A DNA stretch of 64,000 nt from Oscillospiraceae bacterium (lineage in GTDB: Bacteria; Bacillota; Clostridia; Oscillospirales; Oscillospiraceae), in assembly GCA_902778275.1 (NCBI GenBank), contig CACYXE010000006.1:1-64000 (forward strand), given 5' to 3'. The position numbers and the translations under genes were made by a program. Position 1 is the stretch's first letter. Each line of letters begins with the position of its first letter. The notes below the pieces were generated by a model. It made no database searches. It saw nothing but the letters and a program-made list of their open reading frames with translations, and was not told where the DNA came from. Shown in pieces: positions 1-8,662 of this stretch.

Positions 1-2
1 CA

Positions 3-1289
3 AAGCCCGCGCAGGCAGCCCGCCCCGCCCGGCGGCACAGCGCCCCGAAAGTCTCGGCGGTGGAGGAGCCCACCGTACTGGCGCCTTCGGCGGCGCGCCA
101 AAAAAAGCCCAGGCCGGTACGGGTGAGGGAGGAAGAAGCGCCCAAGGCGGAGAAGGTCCCCGCGCTCCGGCATTGGCTCCGCCGCCTGGTCGCCGTGTGC
201 TGCGCCCTGCTCTCGGTTTTGAGCCTGTGCTGGCTGTGCCTGCATGTGTGTCCGGATGAGGGCGGCGGCGCCCTCGCCGGTCGGGAGGATCTGCCCGCCC
301 GGCTGGATCTGTACGCCAGCAACGCCGTCAACGCCGCCCTGGGGGACACGGCGGCCCTGCCCAAGCTCTACGCCATTGCGGAGAACGCCACCACAGCCCC
401 TGAACCCGACCCCGGCCGCTTCGGCAGCACCACGGACACCGCCCAGGTGGAACAGGTGATCGCCCTGGCGGCGGGCCTGCTGGATGGGCAGAGCCTGGCC
501 TGGGACCCAAACGCCCAGTTTATGCCCGGCTCGGAATTCAAATACTATCTGGACGACAGCCTGTTCGTACTCTGCTGGAAGGAGATCATCGACGGCAAGT
601 GCTGCAGCTGCGCAGAGGTCAAAATGGCCGACGGCTCCCAGCTGCGGCGGAAACTGGCCGGGGACAGCTACGGCTCCAGCGTCCAGCTTTATGCCACCCA
701 GATGGCCAGGGACGCCAACGCCGTTGTGGCCATCAACGGGGACTTTTACGCCTTCCGCAATCTGGGCGTCACCGTATACCAGCGGCAGCTCTACCGCTGC
801 AATCTGAACGCGGTGGACAGCTGCTTCTTCACCGCGGGGGGCGACATGCTCTTTGCCTACGCCGGCCAGCTGAAAAGCGAGGCGGAGACCAAGCAGTTTA
901 TCCAGGACAACGATGTGCTGTTCAGCCTGGCCTTCGGTCCGGTTCTGGTGGACGATGGCCAGCTGAAAGAGGTAAGCCCCTCCTATCCCATCGGGGAGGT
1001 GGACCATTATTACTCCCGCTCCTCCATCGGGCAGCTGGACACGCTGCACTATCTGCTGATGACCGTCAACTACGAGGGGGATTACCAGCACACCTGCACC
1101 ATCGCCCAGTCGGGTGAGTACATGTTCCGCAAGGGTTGCCAAAAGGCCTATGCCCTGGACGGGGGACAGACCTCCATCATCGTCTTTCGGGGCGACGCCT
1201 ACAACCGGGTGGACTGGGACAATGAGCGCAGCATGAGCGATATCCTCTATTTTGCCACTGCGGTCCACCAAGAGGGGGTGACGCCATGA
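3..1289 (+). CDS. Membrane-anchored phosphodiester glycosidase family protein (NAGPA-like), 5' end at window edge
   Basis: The frame is open to the left edge and the first in-frame GTG (60) has no ribosome binding site, so the gene probably starts outside the window. Counting from that GTG, residues 1-42 are a basic, proline-rich cytoplasmic stretch, 43-63 form one membrane anchor, and the rest should lie outside the cell. NGDFY (226-230) and DGGQTS (367-372) are hallmarks of the NAGPA/phosphodiester glycosidase fold, whose members cleave sugar-phosphodiester bonds; the substrate here is unknown. The stop codon overlaps the next start by four bases (ATGA), so translation of the two is probably coupled. 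Confidence 0.85.
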   Translation, partial: KPAQAARPARRHSAPKVSAVEEPTVLAPSAARQKKPRPVRVREEEAPKAEKVPALRHWLRRLVAVCCALLSVLSLCWLCLHVCPDEGGGALAGREDLPARLDLYASNAVNAALGDTAALPKLYAIAENATTAPEPDPGRFGSTTDTAQVEQVIALAAGLLDGQSLAWDPNAQFMPGSEFKYYLDDSLFVLCWKEIIDGKCCSCAEVKMADGSQLRRKLAGDSYGSSVQLYATQMARDANAVVAINGDFYAFRNLGVTVYQRQLYRCNLNAVDSCFFTAGGDMLFAYAGQLKSEAETKQFIQDNDVLFSLAFGPVLVDDGQLKEVSPSYPIGEVDHYYSRSSIGQLDTLHYLLMTVNYEGDYQHTCTIAQSGEYMFRKGCQKAYALDGGQTSIIVFRGDAYNRVDWDNERSMSDILYFATAVHQEGVTP

Positions 1290-2278
1290 ATCCCGTAGCC
1301 ATTGCCGCCGGCGGCGGCGTCCTCTACTGGAGCTCCCTGGTCCTGACCATGGGCGTGGCCGCCTGGTTTGCCCTCAGTCTCGCCCTCTACCGCAGCGACG
1401 GCGGAGAACTCGCTGCCCTGTGGGTCTTCTTCCCCATCGCCCTGTGGCTCTCCGTGCTGCTGAGCCGCTTTTTGCACTGGTACTGCCACGCGGAGCAGTA
1501 CAGCGGCTTCTTCTCCGCCATGACCCATTACAGCAGCGGCGGCTTCTGTCTGCCCGGCGTGCTGCTGGGCGTACTGCTGGCGGCGCTGCTGGTACGCGCG
1601 CTGGGCTTTGCCGACAGCAGCGCCCGTCTGCTGGACGCCCTGGCCCCCGGCGCCGCCCTGGGCATCGGCCTGATCCGGCTCAGCGCCCTGTTCGGCAATG
1701 CCGGCCGGGGAAAGCTGCTCATCACCGATCCCCGCTTTCAGTATCTGCCCCTTGCCGCACCGGTCACCACGGGCACCGGGGCGGTGGAGTACCGCTTTGC
1801 CGCCTTCTTCTGGGAATTTCTGCTGCTGATGCTGCTGGGCCTGCTGATGACCCGCTTTTTCCTCAAGCGCCGCCGCACCCCTATGAAAGAGGGCAAGGCA
1901 GAGGGCAGCGTGGCCCTGCTGTTCCTGCTGTTTTACAGCGCCATCGAGCTTGTGCTGGACAGCACCCGCTACGATTCCAGCTTCCTGCGCTCCAACGGCT
2001 TCGTGAGCCTGACCCAGATCGTCAGCGCCGCGGCCATCCTGGCGGTGCTGCTCTATTACAGCCGCCGCAGCATCCGGGCCAACGGTCTGCGGCCGGTCCA
2101 CTTCCTGCTGTGGCTGCTGTGGCTGCTGAGCCTGGCCGCCGCCGGCTGTCTGGAATATCTGATCCAGCGGCACGGGAACTGGTATCTGCTCTGCTACAGC
2201 CTGATGAGCCTCAGCGCCGCGCTGATGGCCCTGTCCGGCTATTGGATGTACCGGACCCTGCGCGGGCACCGGACATAA
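1286..2278 (+). CDS. Divergent Lgt-like (prolipoprotein diacylglyceryl transferase family) membrane protein
   Basis: A 330-residue protein with about seven hydrophobic segments. Two stretches resemble Lgt landmarks: HYSSGG (81-86) stands where Lgt has its His-Gly-Gly motif, and GLIRLSALFGN (128-138) resembles the Lgt signature containing an essential Arg and Asn. The match is loose, the tail is longer than usual, and the acidic residues of the signature are replaced. It is therefore better read as an Lgt paralogue than as the housekeeping enzyme. It is translationally coupled to the phosphodiester glycosidase upstream, which suggests a joint role in envelope lipid or glycan processing (inference). 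A strong terminator follows. Confidence 0.65.
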   Translation: MNPVAIAAGGGVLYWSSLVLTMGVAAWFALSLALYRSDGGELAALWVFFPIALWLSVLLSRFLHWYCHAEQYSGFFSAMTHYSSGGFCLPGVLLGVLLAALLVRALGFADSSARLLDALAPGAALGIGLIRLSALFGNAGRGKLLITDPRFQYLPLAAPVTTGTGAVEYRFAAFFWEFLLLMLLGLLMTRFFLKRRRTPMKEGKAEGSVALLFLLFYSAIELVLDSTRYDSSFLRSNGFVSLTQIVSAAAILAVLLYYSRRSIRANGLRPVHFLLWLLWLLSLAAAGCLEYLIQRHGNWYLLCYSLMSLSAALMALSGYWMYRTLRGHRT

Positions 2279-2286
2279 AGCGAAAC

Positions 2287-2331
2287 AAAACCGGATCTCC
2301 TTGGGAAAACCCTCTGGAGATCCGGTTTTTT
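2287..2331 (+). terminator. Rho-independent terminator after the Lgt-like gene
   Basis: Arms AAAACCGGATCTCC (2287-2300) and GGAGATCCGGTTTT (2316-2329) pair perfectly and are followed by a T run. Confidence 0.9.
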
Positions 2332-2359
2332 CACCGGCAAAAACTGGCGCTTTTGCCCC

Positions 2360-2388
2360 TTGTATGGTCTATAATAATTCTATATAAT
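2360..2388 (+). promoter_or_regulatory. Sigma-70 type promoter of the MATE gene
   Basis: TTGTAT (2360-2365), a 17-base spacer and a perfect TATAAT (2383-2388), 46 bases before the chosen start codon. Confidence 0.7.
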
Positions 2389-2434
2389 GAATGATAATAA
2401 ACGTGTTTGATTGAAACCTGGGGAGAATGACGAT

Positions 2435-3820
2435 ATGGCCGCTCAAAGAATCGATTCCCGGCGCATGGGAGAAATGCCGGAGGGCAAGCTGCTGCTGACC
2501 ATGGCCGTGCCCATGATCCTGTCCATGCTGGTGCAGGCCCTGTACAATGTGGTGGACAGCATCTATGTGGCCCGTGTGTCGGAGGACTGCCTGTCCGCCC
2601 TGTCTCTGGCTTTCCCGGCGCAGAACATCATGATCGGTCTGGGCACCGGCACGGGCGTGGGCGTCAGCACTTTGGTGTCCCGGGCCCTGGGGCGCCGGGA
2701 CCAGGATGAGGCCAGCCGGGTGGCAGGCACCGCCATCTTCCTTTCCGTCTGCTGCTGGGTTCTGATCGCCCTGTTCGGCGTCTTCGGCGCCGGCGCTTTC
2801 ATCCGCTCCCAGACCAATGTGGAGTCCATCCGCCAATACGCAGATTCCTATCTGCGCATCGTCACCGTCGCTTCCCTGTTTGTGTATCTGGAGATCTGCG
2901 TGGAGCGGCTGCTTCAGTCCACGGGGATGACGAAGCTGTCCATGTGGACCCAGATGATCGGTGCGGTCACCAACATCATTCTGGATCCCTTCTTCATCTA
3001 CGGCTGGGCGGGTCTGCCCGCCATGGGCACCGCCGGCGCCGCCGTCGCCACGGTGATCGGCCAGGCTGTGGGCGCCGCCGTGGGCTTTCTCTTCCATGTG
3101 CGGCTGAACAGGGAACTGCCCATCCAGCTCAAGGACATCCGGCCTTACGGGCGGATCATCTCCTCCGTTTACAGCATCGGCTTCCCCTCGATCCTGATGA
3201 TGTGCATCGGCTCGCTGACCAACTACCTGATGAACATCATCCTGGGCGCCTTCACCTCCACCGCCGTGGCGGTCTACGGGGTCTATTTCAAGATCCAGAG
3301 CTTTTTCTTCATGCCCGTCTTCGGCATCAACAACGGGCTGATCCCCATCATCGGCTACAACTACGGCGCCCGGAAGAAGGAGCGCATCTACCGCACCATC
3401 CGCTACGGTGTGCTCTACGCCTGCTGCTTCATGTTCCTGGGGCTGGCCCTGTTCCAGCTGATCCCCCAGGTGCTGCTTGGGGTTTTCAGTCCCTCGGAGG
3501 CCATGCTGTCCATCGGCGTGCCCGCTCTGCGGCGCATTTCCCTGAGCTTTCTGTTTGCCGGCTTCTGCATTGTGGCCGGCTCCACCTGCCAGGCCCTGGA
3601 CCGGAGCATAAATTCCCTGTTCGTCTCCATCCTGCGCCAGGTGGTGGCCCTGATCCCGGCGGCCTGGCTGCTGAGCAAAACCGGCGACGTGAACATGGTC
3701 TGGTGGTCCTTCCCCATCGCAGAGATCATGTCTCTGGCGGCCAGCGCCTTCTTCCTGCGCAGCGCCCTGAAGGGCATGGAGAAAACCCTCTCCGACGGCC
3801 CGGCCGTGGAGAATCCATAG
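2435..3820 (+). CDS. MATE family efflux transporter
   Basis: A 461-residue, twelve-helix protein. The N-terminus with KLLLTMAVPMILSMLVQAL and LYNVVDSIYVAR is typical of the MATE (NorM/DinF/MepA) family, which exports cationic drugs or metabolites in exchange for Na+ or H+. The ATG at 2435 is chosen because GGGGAGA lies about ten bases upstream; a TTG at 2411 lacks such a site. The two MATE halves are visible, the second starting near residue 240. The gene has its own promoter and appears to be a single transcription unit. Confidence 0.92.
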   Translation: MAAQRIDSRRMGEMPEGKLLLTMAVPMILSMLVQALYNVVDSIYVARVSEDCLSALSLAFPAQNIMIGLGTGTGVGVSTLVSRALGRRDQDEASRVAGTAIFLSVCCWVLIALFGVFGAGAFIRSQTNVESIRQYADSYLRIVTVASLFVYLEICVERLLQSTGMTKLSMWTQMIGAVTNIILDPFFIYGWAGLPAMGTAGAAVATVIGQAVGAAVGFLFHVRLNRELPIQLKDIRPYGRIISSVYSIGFPSILMMCIGSLTNYLMNIILGAFTSTAVAVYGVYFKIQSFFFMPVFGINNGLIPIIGYNYGARKKERIYRTIRYGVLYACCFMFLGLALFQLIPQVLLGVFSPSEAMLSIGVPALRRISLSFLFAGFCIVAGSTCQALDRSINSLFVSILRQVVALIPAAWLLSKTGDVNMVWWSFPIAEIMSLAASAFFLRSALKGMEKTLSDGPAVENP

Positions 3821-3909
3821 GACAGGCAGCCGCTTCCGGCCCCGGCAGGAGGTGGTTTTGCCCTTCTGTGCGCCTGTTCGACGTCCGCCAGTCGGCCTCG
3901 GATTGTCTA

Positions 3910-3938
3910 TTGGAATATGATATTCAATATGATACAAT
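3910..3938 (+). promoter_or_regulatory. Promoter of the degV-family gene
   Basis: TTGGAA (3910-3915), 17 bases, TACAAT (3933-3938). The spacer overlaps a small palindrome, GAATATGATATTC (3913-3925), which could be a repressor site. Confidence 0.55.
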
Positions 3939-3970
3939 CCTGAAAGAATAAACTTACAGGAGGCACTCAT

Positions 3971-4852
3971 ATGTCTGACTATATCATCGCCACTTCATCC
4001 ACCTGCGACCTGCCCCGCACCTATCTGGACGAGCACGCCATCCCCTTCATCTCTTACAGCTTCACTGTCAACGGCGAGCTCCGGGAGGACGACTGCCGGG
4101 AGGAAAACCGCGCCGCCATCTACGCCGGCATGCGCGCCGGGGACGATCTGAAAACCTCCATGATCAATGAATTCGTCTACTACGAATTCTTCAAGAGCCT
4201 GCTGGACCAGGGAAAAGACCTGATCTTTCTGGATATGTCAGAGAAGATGTCCGTGTCCTTTGAAAACGCCGCCCGCGCCGCGGAGCGTGTCAAGGCGGAG
4301 TACCCCGACCGGCGCTTCTACGTGATGGACACCCGCTGCATCTCCGGCGGCCTGGGCCTGCTGGTGATGGAGATGGTCAAGCGCAAGGAGGCCGGAGCGG
4401 ATTTTGACCAGGTCGCCGCCTGGGGTGAGGAGAACAAATTGAAGATCGCCCACCGCTTCACGGTGGACGACCTGAACTACCTCAAGCGCGGCGGGCGCGT
4501 GTCCAACGCCTCCGCCCTGGTGGGCTCGCTGCTGAACATCAAGCCCGTGCTGTACGTGCCCGACGCCGGCACCCTGGACGTGGTGAAGAAGGCCCGGGGC
4601 CGCAAGGCCGCCATGGCCGCCATCCGGGATGGGATCCTCAGCGATCTGGCACAGGTGGACGCCGCGGGCCGGACCATGCTGATCCTCCACGCCGACTGCC
4701 TGGCCGACGCCCAGTGGGTGGCCGAGCAGGCCCGCGCCGCCCACCCGGAGCTGGGCGAGATCCGAATCAGCAGTCTGGGCGTGGTCATCGGCGCCCACAC
4801 GGGCCCCGGCCTGCTCACCGCCTTCTATCTCTGCGCAAAGCGCGTCCCGTAA
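3971..4852 (+). CDS. DegV family fatty-acid-binding protein
   Basis: A 293-residue protein with DegV landmarks: an N-terminal IATSSTCDLP segment, DMSEKMSVSFENA around residue 90, MDTRCISGGLGLLV near 118, and FTVDDLNYLKRGGRVS near 163. DegV (FakB-like) proteins bind a fatty acid between two Rossmann-like lobes; several present it to the FakA kinase for phospholipid synthesis. No fakA lies beside it. The ATG has a clear AGGAGG seven bases upstream. A probable operon with the RNA methyltransferase follows (37-base gap). Confidence 0.92.
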   Translation: MSDYIIATSSTCDLPRTYLDEHAIPFISYSFTVNGELREDDCREENRAAIYAGMRAGDDLKTSMINEFVYYEFFKSLLDQGKDLIFLDMSEKMSVSFENAARAAERVKAEYPDRRFYVMDTRCISGGLGLLVMEMVKRKEAGADFDQVAAWGEENKLKIAHRFTVDDLNYLKRGGRVSNASALVGSLLNIKPVLYVPDAGTLDVVKKARGRKAAMAAIRDGILSDLAQVDAAGRTMLILHADCLADAQWVAEQARAAHPELGEIRISSLGVVIGAHTGPGLLTAFYLCAKRVP

Positions 4853-4889
4853 CGCGTCCACATTCTCATCCGACAGGAGCCTGCTTCCC

Positions 4890-5717
4890 ATGCCCAAGGT
4901 CATCGAGATCGCGGACTTTGCCGCGCCGGAACTGGATATCTACGCCCGGCTCACCGAGGGCCAGCTGAAAAACCGGGCCGAGCCCTCCAGGGGCCTCTTC
5001 ATCGCGGAGAGCCCCAATGTGATCCACCGGGCCCTGGACGCGGGCTACGTGCCCGTGTCGCTGCTGATGGAGCGCAAGCACATCGACGGCCAGGCCAGGG
5101 AGATCGTGGCGCGCTGCGGAGACATCCCCATCTACACCTCCGAACTGGAGGTGCTCAAGGAGCTGACCGGCTTTCCCCTGACCCGGGGCGTGCTGTGCGC
5201 CATGCGCCGCAGGCCCCAGCCCACGATGGAGCAGGTCTGCGCCGGCGCCAGCCGCATCGCCGTGCTGGAGGACGTGATGAACCCCACCAATCTGGGTGCC
5301 ATCTTCCGTTCCGCCGCCGCCCTGGGCATGGACGCGGTGCTGCTGACCCCGGCCAGCAGCGACCCGCTGTACCGCCGGGCCGTACGCGTCAGCATGGGTA
5401 CGGTGTTCCAGGTGCCCTGGGCCCACATCGGCACAGAGCTGAGTGACTGGCCGGGTCCCGGCATGGAGAAGCTGCGCGCTTTAGGCTTCAAGACCGCCGC
5501 CATGGCCCTGCGAGAGGACTCCCTCTCCGTGGACGATCCCCGCCTGATGGCGGAGGAAAAGCTGGCCATCGTGCTGGGCACCGAGGGGGATGGTCTGGCG
5601 GACGACACCATCGCCGCCTGCGACTACACGGTGCGCATCCCCATGTCCCACGGGGTGGACTCCCTGAACGTAGCCGCCGCCAGCGCCGTGGCCTTCTGGC
5701 AGCTGGCAAAGCGCTGA
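4890..5717 (+). CDS. TrmH/SpoU family RNA 2'-O-ribose methyltransferase
   Basis: The protein is 275 residues. The three SpoU motifs are clear: NPTNLGAIFRSAAALG near residue 131, IVLGTEGDGL near 228, and RIPMSHGVDSLNVAAASAV near 249. These build the C-terminal trefoil-knot SAM site. The N-terminal 110 residues resemble the substrate-binding (L30e-like) domain of 23S rRNA Gm2251-type enzymes. Which nucleotide is methylated cannot be read from sequence. A strong bidirectional hairpin follows the stop. Confidence 0.9.
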   Translation: MPKVIEIADFAAPELDIYARLTEGQLKNRAEPSRGLFIAESPNVIHRALDAGYVPVSLLMERKHIDGQAREIVARCGDIPIYTSELEVLKELTGFPLTRGVLCAMRRRPQPTMEQVCAGASRIAVLEDVMNPTNLGAIFRSAAALGMDAVLLTPASSDPLYRRAVRVSMGTVFQVPWAHIGTELSDWPGPGMEKLRALGFKTAAMALREDSLSVDDPRLMAEEKLAIVLGTEGDGLADDTIAACDYTVRIPMSHGVDSLNVAAASAVAFWQLAKR

Positions 5718-5725
5718 AGCCATAT

Positions 5726-5769
5726 ACGGGAAAGCCCTCGCCGTTTTTATGCGGCGAGGGCTTTCCCGT
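5726..5769. terminator. Bidirectional terminator between convergent genes
   Basis: Arms ACGGGAAAGCCCTCGCCG (5726-5743) and CGGCGAGGGCTTTCCCGT (5752-5769) are perfectly complementary around a T-rich loop. It separates the rightward methyltransferase from the leftward GNAT gene. Confidence 0.85.
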
Positions 5770-5777
5770 GTTTTCCC

Positions 5778-6260
5778 TTATTCCGCGGCGCCGAAGGCTG
5801 CCAGGGTCTCTCCGGTCATCCGGTAGACGGTCCAGTCCGCCATGGGCCGGGCGCCCAGGGACAGATAGAAGTCGATGCTGGGCCGGTTCCAGTCCAAGCA
5901 GGACCATTCCAGCCGACCGCAGCCGCGCTCCACCGTGATCTGGGCCAGACGCCGCAACAGGGCCTTGCCGTAGCCCTTTCCCCTCTGCTCCGGTGGCACG
6001 TACAGGTCCTCCAGATAGATCCCGGCCCGGCCCAGGAAGGTGGAGAAGTTGTGGAAGAACAGGGCGAAGCCTACGGCCTTTCCGTCGGCTTCCGCCAGCA
6101 GCACCTCCGCCTTTTTCTTCTCAAAGATCCATTCCCACAGCAGCCCCTCCGTGGCCACCACCTGGTCCTCCAGCTTCTCATACACCGCCAGGCCCCGGAT
6201 GAAGCCCAGGATGGCCGGCAGATCCTCCGGCCCGGCGAAGCGGATCGTGCAGTCAGCCAT
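5778..6260 (-). CDS. GNAT family N-acetyltransferase (spermidine acetyltransferase-like)
   Basis: A 160-residue protein beginning MADCTIRFAGPED. The acetyl-CoA loop is VPPEQRGKGYGKALL (near residues 91-105), the Q/RxxGxG motif of GNATs. GIYLEDLYV and WNRPSIDFYLSLGA resemble diamine/spermidine acetyltransferases of the SSAT type, but the substrate is not certain. The start at 6260 overlaps the end of the DUF1653 gene by eight bases; extending upstream would read that gene out of frame. Last gene of a three-gene leftward operon. Confidence 0.88.
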   Translation of the reverse strand: MADCTIRFAGPEDLPAILGFIRGLAVYEKLEDQVVATEGLLWEWIFEKKKAEVLLAEADGKAVGFALFFHNFSTFLGRAGIYLEDLYVPPEQRGKGYGKALLRRLAQITVERGCGRLEWSCLDWNRPSIDFYLSLGARPMADWTVYRMTGETLAAFGAAE

Positions 6261-6486
6261 GATCGTCCACCTCCCCGATGTAGGTAAAGCGGCGGACGGT
6301 CCGGCCGTCCCGTACGATCTCCTCGTCCCACATGGACGCCGGGCGCACCCAGACGCCCCGGTCCCCGTAGAGGGCCCGGTAGACCACCATCTCCTCCTCC
6401 GTCTCGCTGTGGCGCGCCAGATACAGAAGCTCATATTCTTTGCCCTTGAAATGCCGGTAGCGGCCGGGCTTCCATTCCCGCGTCAT
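6253..6486 (-). CDS. DUF1653 domain-containing protein
   Basis: A 77-residue protein with the DUF1653 pattern: GRYRHFKGKEYELLYLARHSET followed by VVYRALYGDRGVWVRP and a closing RFTYIGE. The domain is a small beta-rich module of unknown function, common in Firmicutes as a stand-alone protein. It sits three bases after the WYL regulator gene and overlaps the GNAT gene, so all three are probably cotranscribed. Confidence 0.88.
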   Translation of the reverse strand: MTREWKPGRYRHFKGKEYELLYLARHSETEEEMVVYRALYGDRGVWVRPASMWDEEIVRDGRTVRRFTYIGEVDDHG

Positions 6487-6489
6487 TTC

Positions 6490-7482
6490 TTATCCCTCCC
6501 GATACAGGGCGGCGATCTGTGCCGCCTGCTGCGCCATAAGCTGCCGCACGCTCTCCGGCACGAGGATCTCCGCCTCCGCCCCGAAGCCGAAGACCCAGGC
6601 AAAAAACTGCGGACTCACCGCCACCTCCACCGTCACGGTGAAGTGTTCCTCCCCGTCCGGAACGATCATCACGTCCTTGCCGAAGCGGTCGATGACAGCG
6701 CCCACCAGATGCCGGGCAAAGCGCAGGCGCACCCTGTGCTCCTCCCCGGTGAACATGCCGAAGACCTTTTGGGAATAGGCGGACATATCCACCGCCCGAA
6801 AGGCCTCCCGCCCCTGGCGGGGTTCCTCCAACGGGGCGATCTGGGTCATCTTGTCCACCCGAAAATGCTTCAGCAGGCCCTCGTCGTTGTCCCAGGCCAG
6901 CATATAGTAATTCTCATCGTCCCACAGCAGGGCGAAGGGGCTGACCCGGTAAAAGGCGCCCTCGCGGCGATACTGCCGCTCCTTTCCCAGGGTGAACTCG
7001 AAGTAGCGAAAGCGGATGGACCTCTCCCGGTTGATGGCGTCGGAGATCTCGTCCACGTTGTAATAGACGCTCTCGTTCATGCTCTTGACCCGGTTGCGCA
7101 CGAAGACCTGCCGCTCCAGCAGCTGCCCCTCATGTACGCTGGTCAACGCTTCCAGCTTGCGGATCAAACTCAGGGTCTTGCGCTGGGTGACGAACTTGGA
7201 GGACTGGATGCTGTCCACCAGCAGCTTCAGCTCCGGCAGCTCAAAGTCCCGCTGCCCGATGTAGTAGCTCACCGATTTGTCCCGCTTCTGCACCACGTCC
7301 ACGCCGAACAGCCGCAGGGCCTCCAGGTCGTCATAGATGCTCTTGCGCTCGGCGGTGATGCCGTGCCGGTCCAGCTCCTCGATCATCTGGGCCACCGTGA
7401 CCGGGTGCTGCTCGTCGCTCTGGCGGTTCAGATACTGCAGCAGGTACAGCAGCTTCAATTTCTGATTGGGCGATTTGGCCAT
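6490..7482 (-). CDS. WYL domain transcriptional regulator
   Basis: A 330-residue protein with an N-terminal winged helix (KLKLLYLLQYL, then DLEALRLFGVDVV) and a WYL domain around residues 155-230 (IRFRYFEF, VSPFALLWDDENYYMLAWD, FRVDKMTQI) followed by the WCX region. WYL proteins sense ligands, in some cases nucleic acids, and control DNA-repair or defence genes. This one heads the operon with DUF1653 and GNAT genes and faces a divergent small ORF, so it may regulate either side (inference). CCTCC complementary to the 16S tail lies before the start. Confidence 0.9.
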   Translation of the reverse strand: MAKSPNQKLKLLYLLQYLNRQSDEQHPVTVAQMIEELDRHGITAERKSIYDDLEALRLFGVDVVQKRDKSVSYYIGQRDFELPELKLLVDSIQSSKFVTQRKTLSLIRKLEALTSVHEGQLLERQVFVRNRVKSMNESVYYNVDEISDAINRERSIRFRYFEFTLGKERQYRREGAFYRVSPFALLWDDENYYMLAWDNDEGLLKHFRVDKMTQIAPLEEPRQGREAFRAVDMSAYSQKVFGMFTGEEHRVRLRFARHLVGAVIDRFGKDVMIVPDGEEHFTVTVEVAVSPQFFAWVFGFGAEAEILVPESVRQLMAQQAAQIAALYREG

Positions 7483-7584
7483 ATTTTTCCCCTCCTGTTG
7501 GCCGCGGCGGCCGCATTGTCCGGTTTAACGGACTCGGTTTATTGTACCATGGTCTCAGTTAAAAAACAACAGGAGGACGTGATC

Positions 7585-7692
7585 ATGGAAAACAAAACCG
7601 AACTCATCACTACCAGCACCGGCATACAGAACCTGGCGGAGCTGCTGTTTCTGGCAGCCCTGACCCTGGCGATCGTACTGATCGCCCTCTGA
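7585..7692 (+). CDS. 35-residue small membrane protein
   Basis: A short ORF with a perfect AGGAGG at 7571-7576, eight bases before ATG. The first 17 residues are polar (MENKTELITTSTGIQN), and the last 18 are almost wholly hydrophobic (LAELLFLAALTLAIVLIAL), as in a single-pass membrane peptide. Strong initiation signals and an uninterrupted hydrophobic tail support translation. It is divergent from the WYL regulator. Function unknown; no family recognised. Confidence 0.6.
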   Translation: MENKTELITTSTGIQNLAELLFLAALTLAIVLIAL

Positions 7693-7734
7693 ACGCCTCC
7701 CGGACGGCGCACAAGGGCCTCGCATGGGGAGGAA

Positions 7735-7770
7735 AAGAACTGACGCCGCTTATCGGGCGGCGTCAGTTCT
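7735..7770 (-). terminator. Terminator of the inositol monophosphatase-like gene
   Basis: Arms AGAACTGACGCCGC and GCGGCGTCAGTTCT pair; on the minus strand a short T stretch follows. Confidence 0.65.
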
Positions 7771-7820
7771 GCTGCTTCCGGGTCTGCCGGCGTATGAATA
7801 TGTCGACGCGCTTTCCCGCC

Positions 7821-8606
7821 TCATTGGGAAAGCAGGGCCAGAAAGTCCGCCAGGGCCTGTTTGCCGCCTGCCGCGATGCTGGGCTTGCCGCTGTCGTAGG
7901 GAAGCGGCGCGCCGTCCACCGTCCCGCAGACGCCGCCCGCCTCCTGCACGATCAGGCTGCCCGCCGCGTAGTCCCACAGGGACAGGGACATCTCATAATA
8001 CAGGCCCGCCCGGCCCGCGGCCACGCTGCACAGGTCCAGGGCCGCCGAACCCTGGCGGCGGATGTCCAGGCTGGCCCGGTAAACCTTCTCCATCAAGCTG
8101 AAGGTGCGCGCCGTCAGCTCCGGTCGGTAGGGCGCGGTGCCCACGCAGGCCACGCTCTCCGACAGGGGTGCCGTGTCCACGTGGATGGGCCGGTCGTTGA
8201 GAAAGGCCCCGCCGCCGCGCACGGCGTAGAACATCTCATCCACATAGGGGTTGTACACCGCCCCGGCCAGCAGCTCTCCCCGGTGCATGTAGGCTACCGA
8301 GATGCAGCTGTGGTTGAAGCGGCGGACAAAGTTCATGGTCCCGTCGATGGGGTCGATGATGAACAGATCCTCCGCGTGCAGATCGTCCTGCTGGTCGTTT
8401 TCCTCGCAGAAGAACTTCGCCCCTGGCACCGCTGCGTACAGCCGCTCCATTAAGAGCGCCTGCACCCGCCGGTCATATTCCGTGACTACGTCCCGGTGTC
8501 CGGTCTTGCACTCGGCCAGCACGTGGTGGGCGTGGAGCATCAGCTCCGCCGCCTCCCGCTCCGCCGTCCGGATGGCCTCACAAATCACATTTGCCTCTCT
8601 GTTCAT
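7821..8606 (-). CDS. Inositol monophosphatase family protein
   Basis: A 261-residue protein with the two IMPase signatures: DPIDGTMNF (metal-binding Asp residues, near 85) and WDYAAGSLIVQEAGG near 213, plus the metal-ligand EEN near 68. The family hydrolyses inositol phosphates, 3'-phosphoadenosine phosphate or fructose bisphosphate with Mg2+; the substrate here is open. A promoter with an extended -10 element lies just upstream, inside the previous gene's terminator region. Confidence 0.9.
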   Translation of the reverse strand: MNREANVICEAIRTAEREAAELMLHAHHVLAECKTGHRDVVTEYDRRVQALLMERLYAAVPGAKFFCEENDQQDDLHAEDLFIIDPIDGTMNFVRRFNHSCISVAYMHRGELLAGAVYNPYVDEMFYAVRGGGAFLNDRPIHVDTAPLSESVACVGTAPYRPELTARTFSLMEKVYRASLDIRRQGSAALDLCSVAAGRAGLYYEMSLSLWDYAAGSLIVQEAGGVCGTVDGAPLPYDSGKPSIAAGGKQALADFLALLSQ

Positions 8607-8633
8607 AAGCCCTCATCTCCTTTAACGCAGGGC

Positions 8634-8662
8634 ATTATAGCATAAAGCCCCCGCGTCTGCAA
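8634..8662 (-). promoter_or_regulatory. Promoter whose -35 lies in the upstream terminator loop
   Basis: On the minus strand, TTGCAG (8662-8657), a 17-base spacer and TGC-TATAAT (-10 at 8639-8634). The -35 hexamer occupies the loop of the hairpin at 8645-8676. Confidence 0.65.

Noticed and set aside
2369-3970. 533-codon minus-strand frame over the MATE gene
   Set aside because: Antisense shadow with low-complexity Gly/His/Asp composition; the MATE frame has clear motifs, promoter and ribosome binding site.
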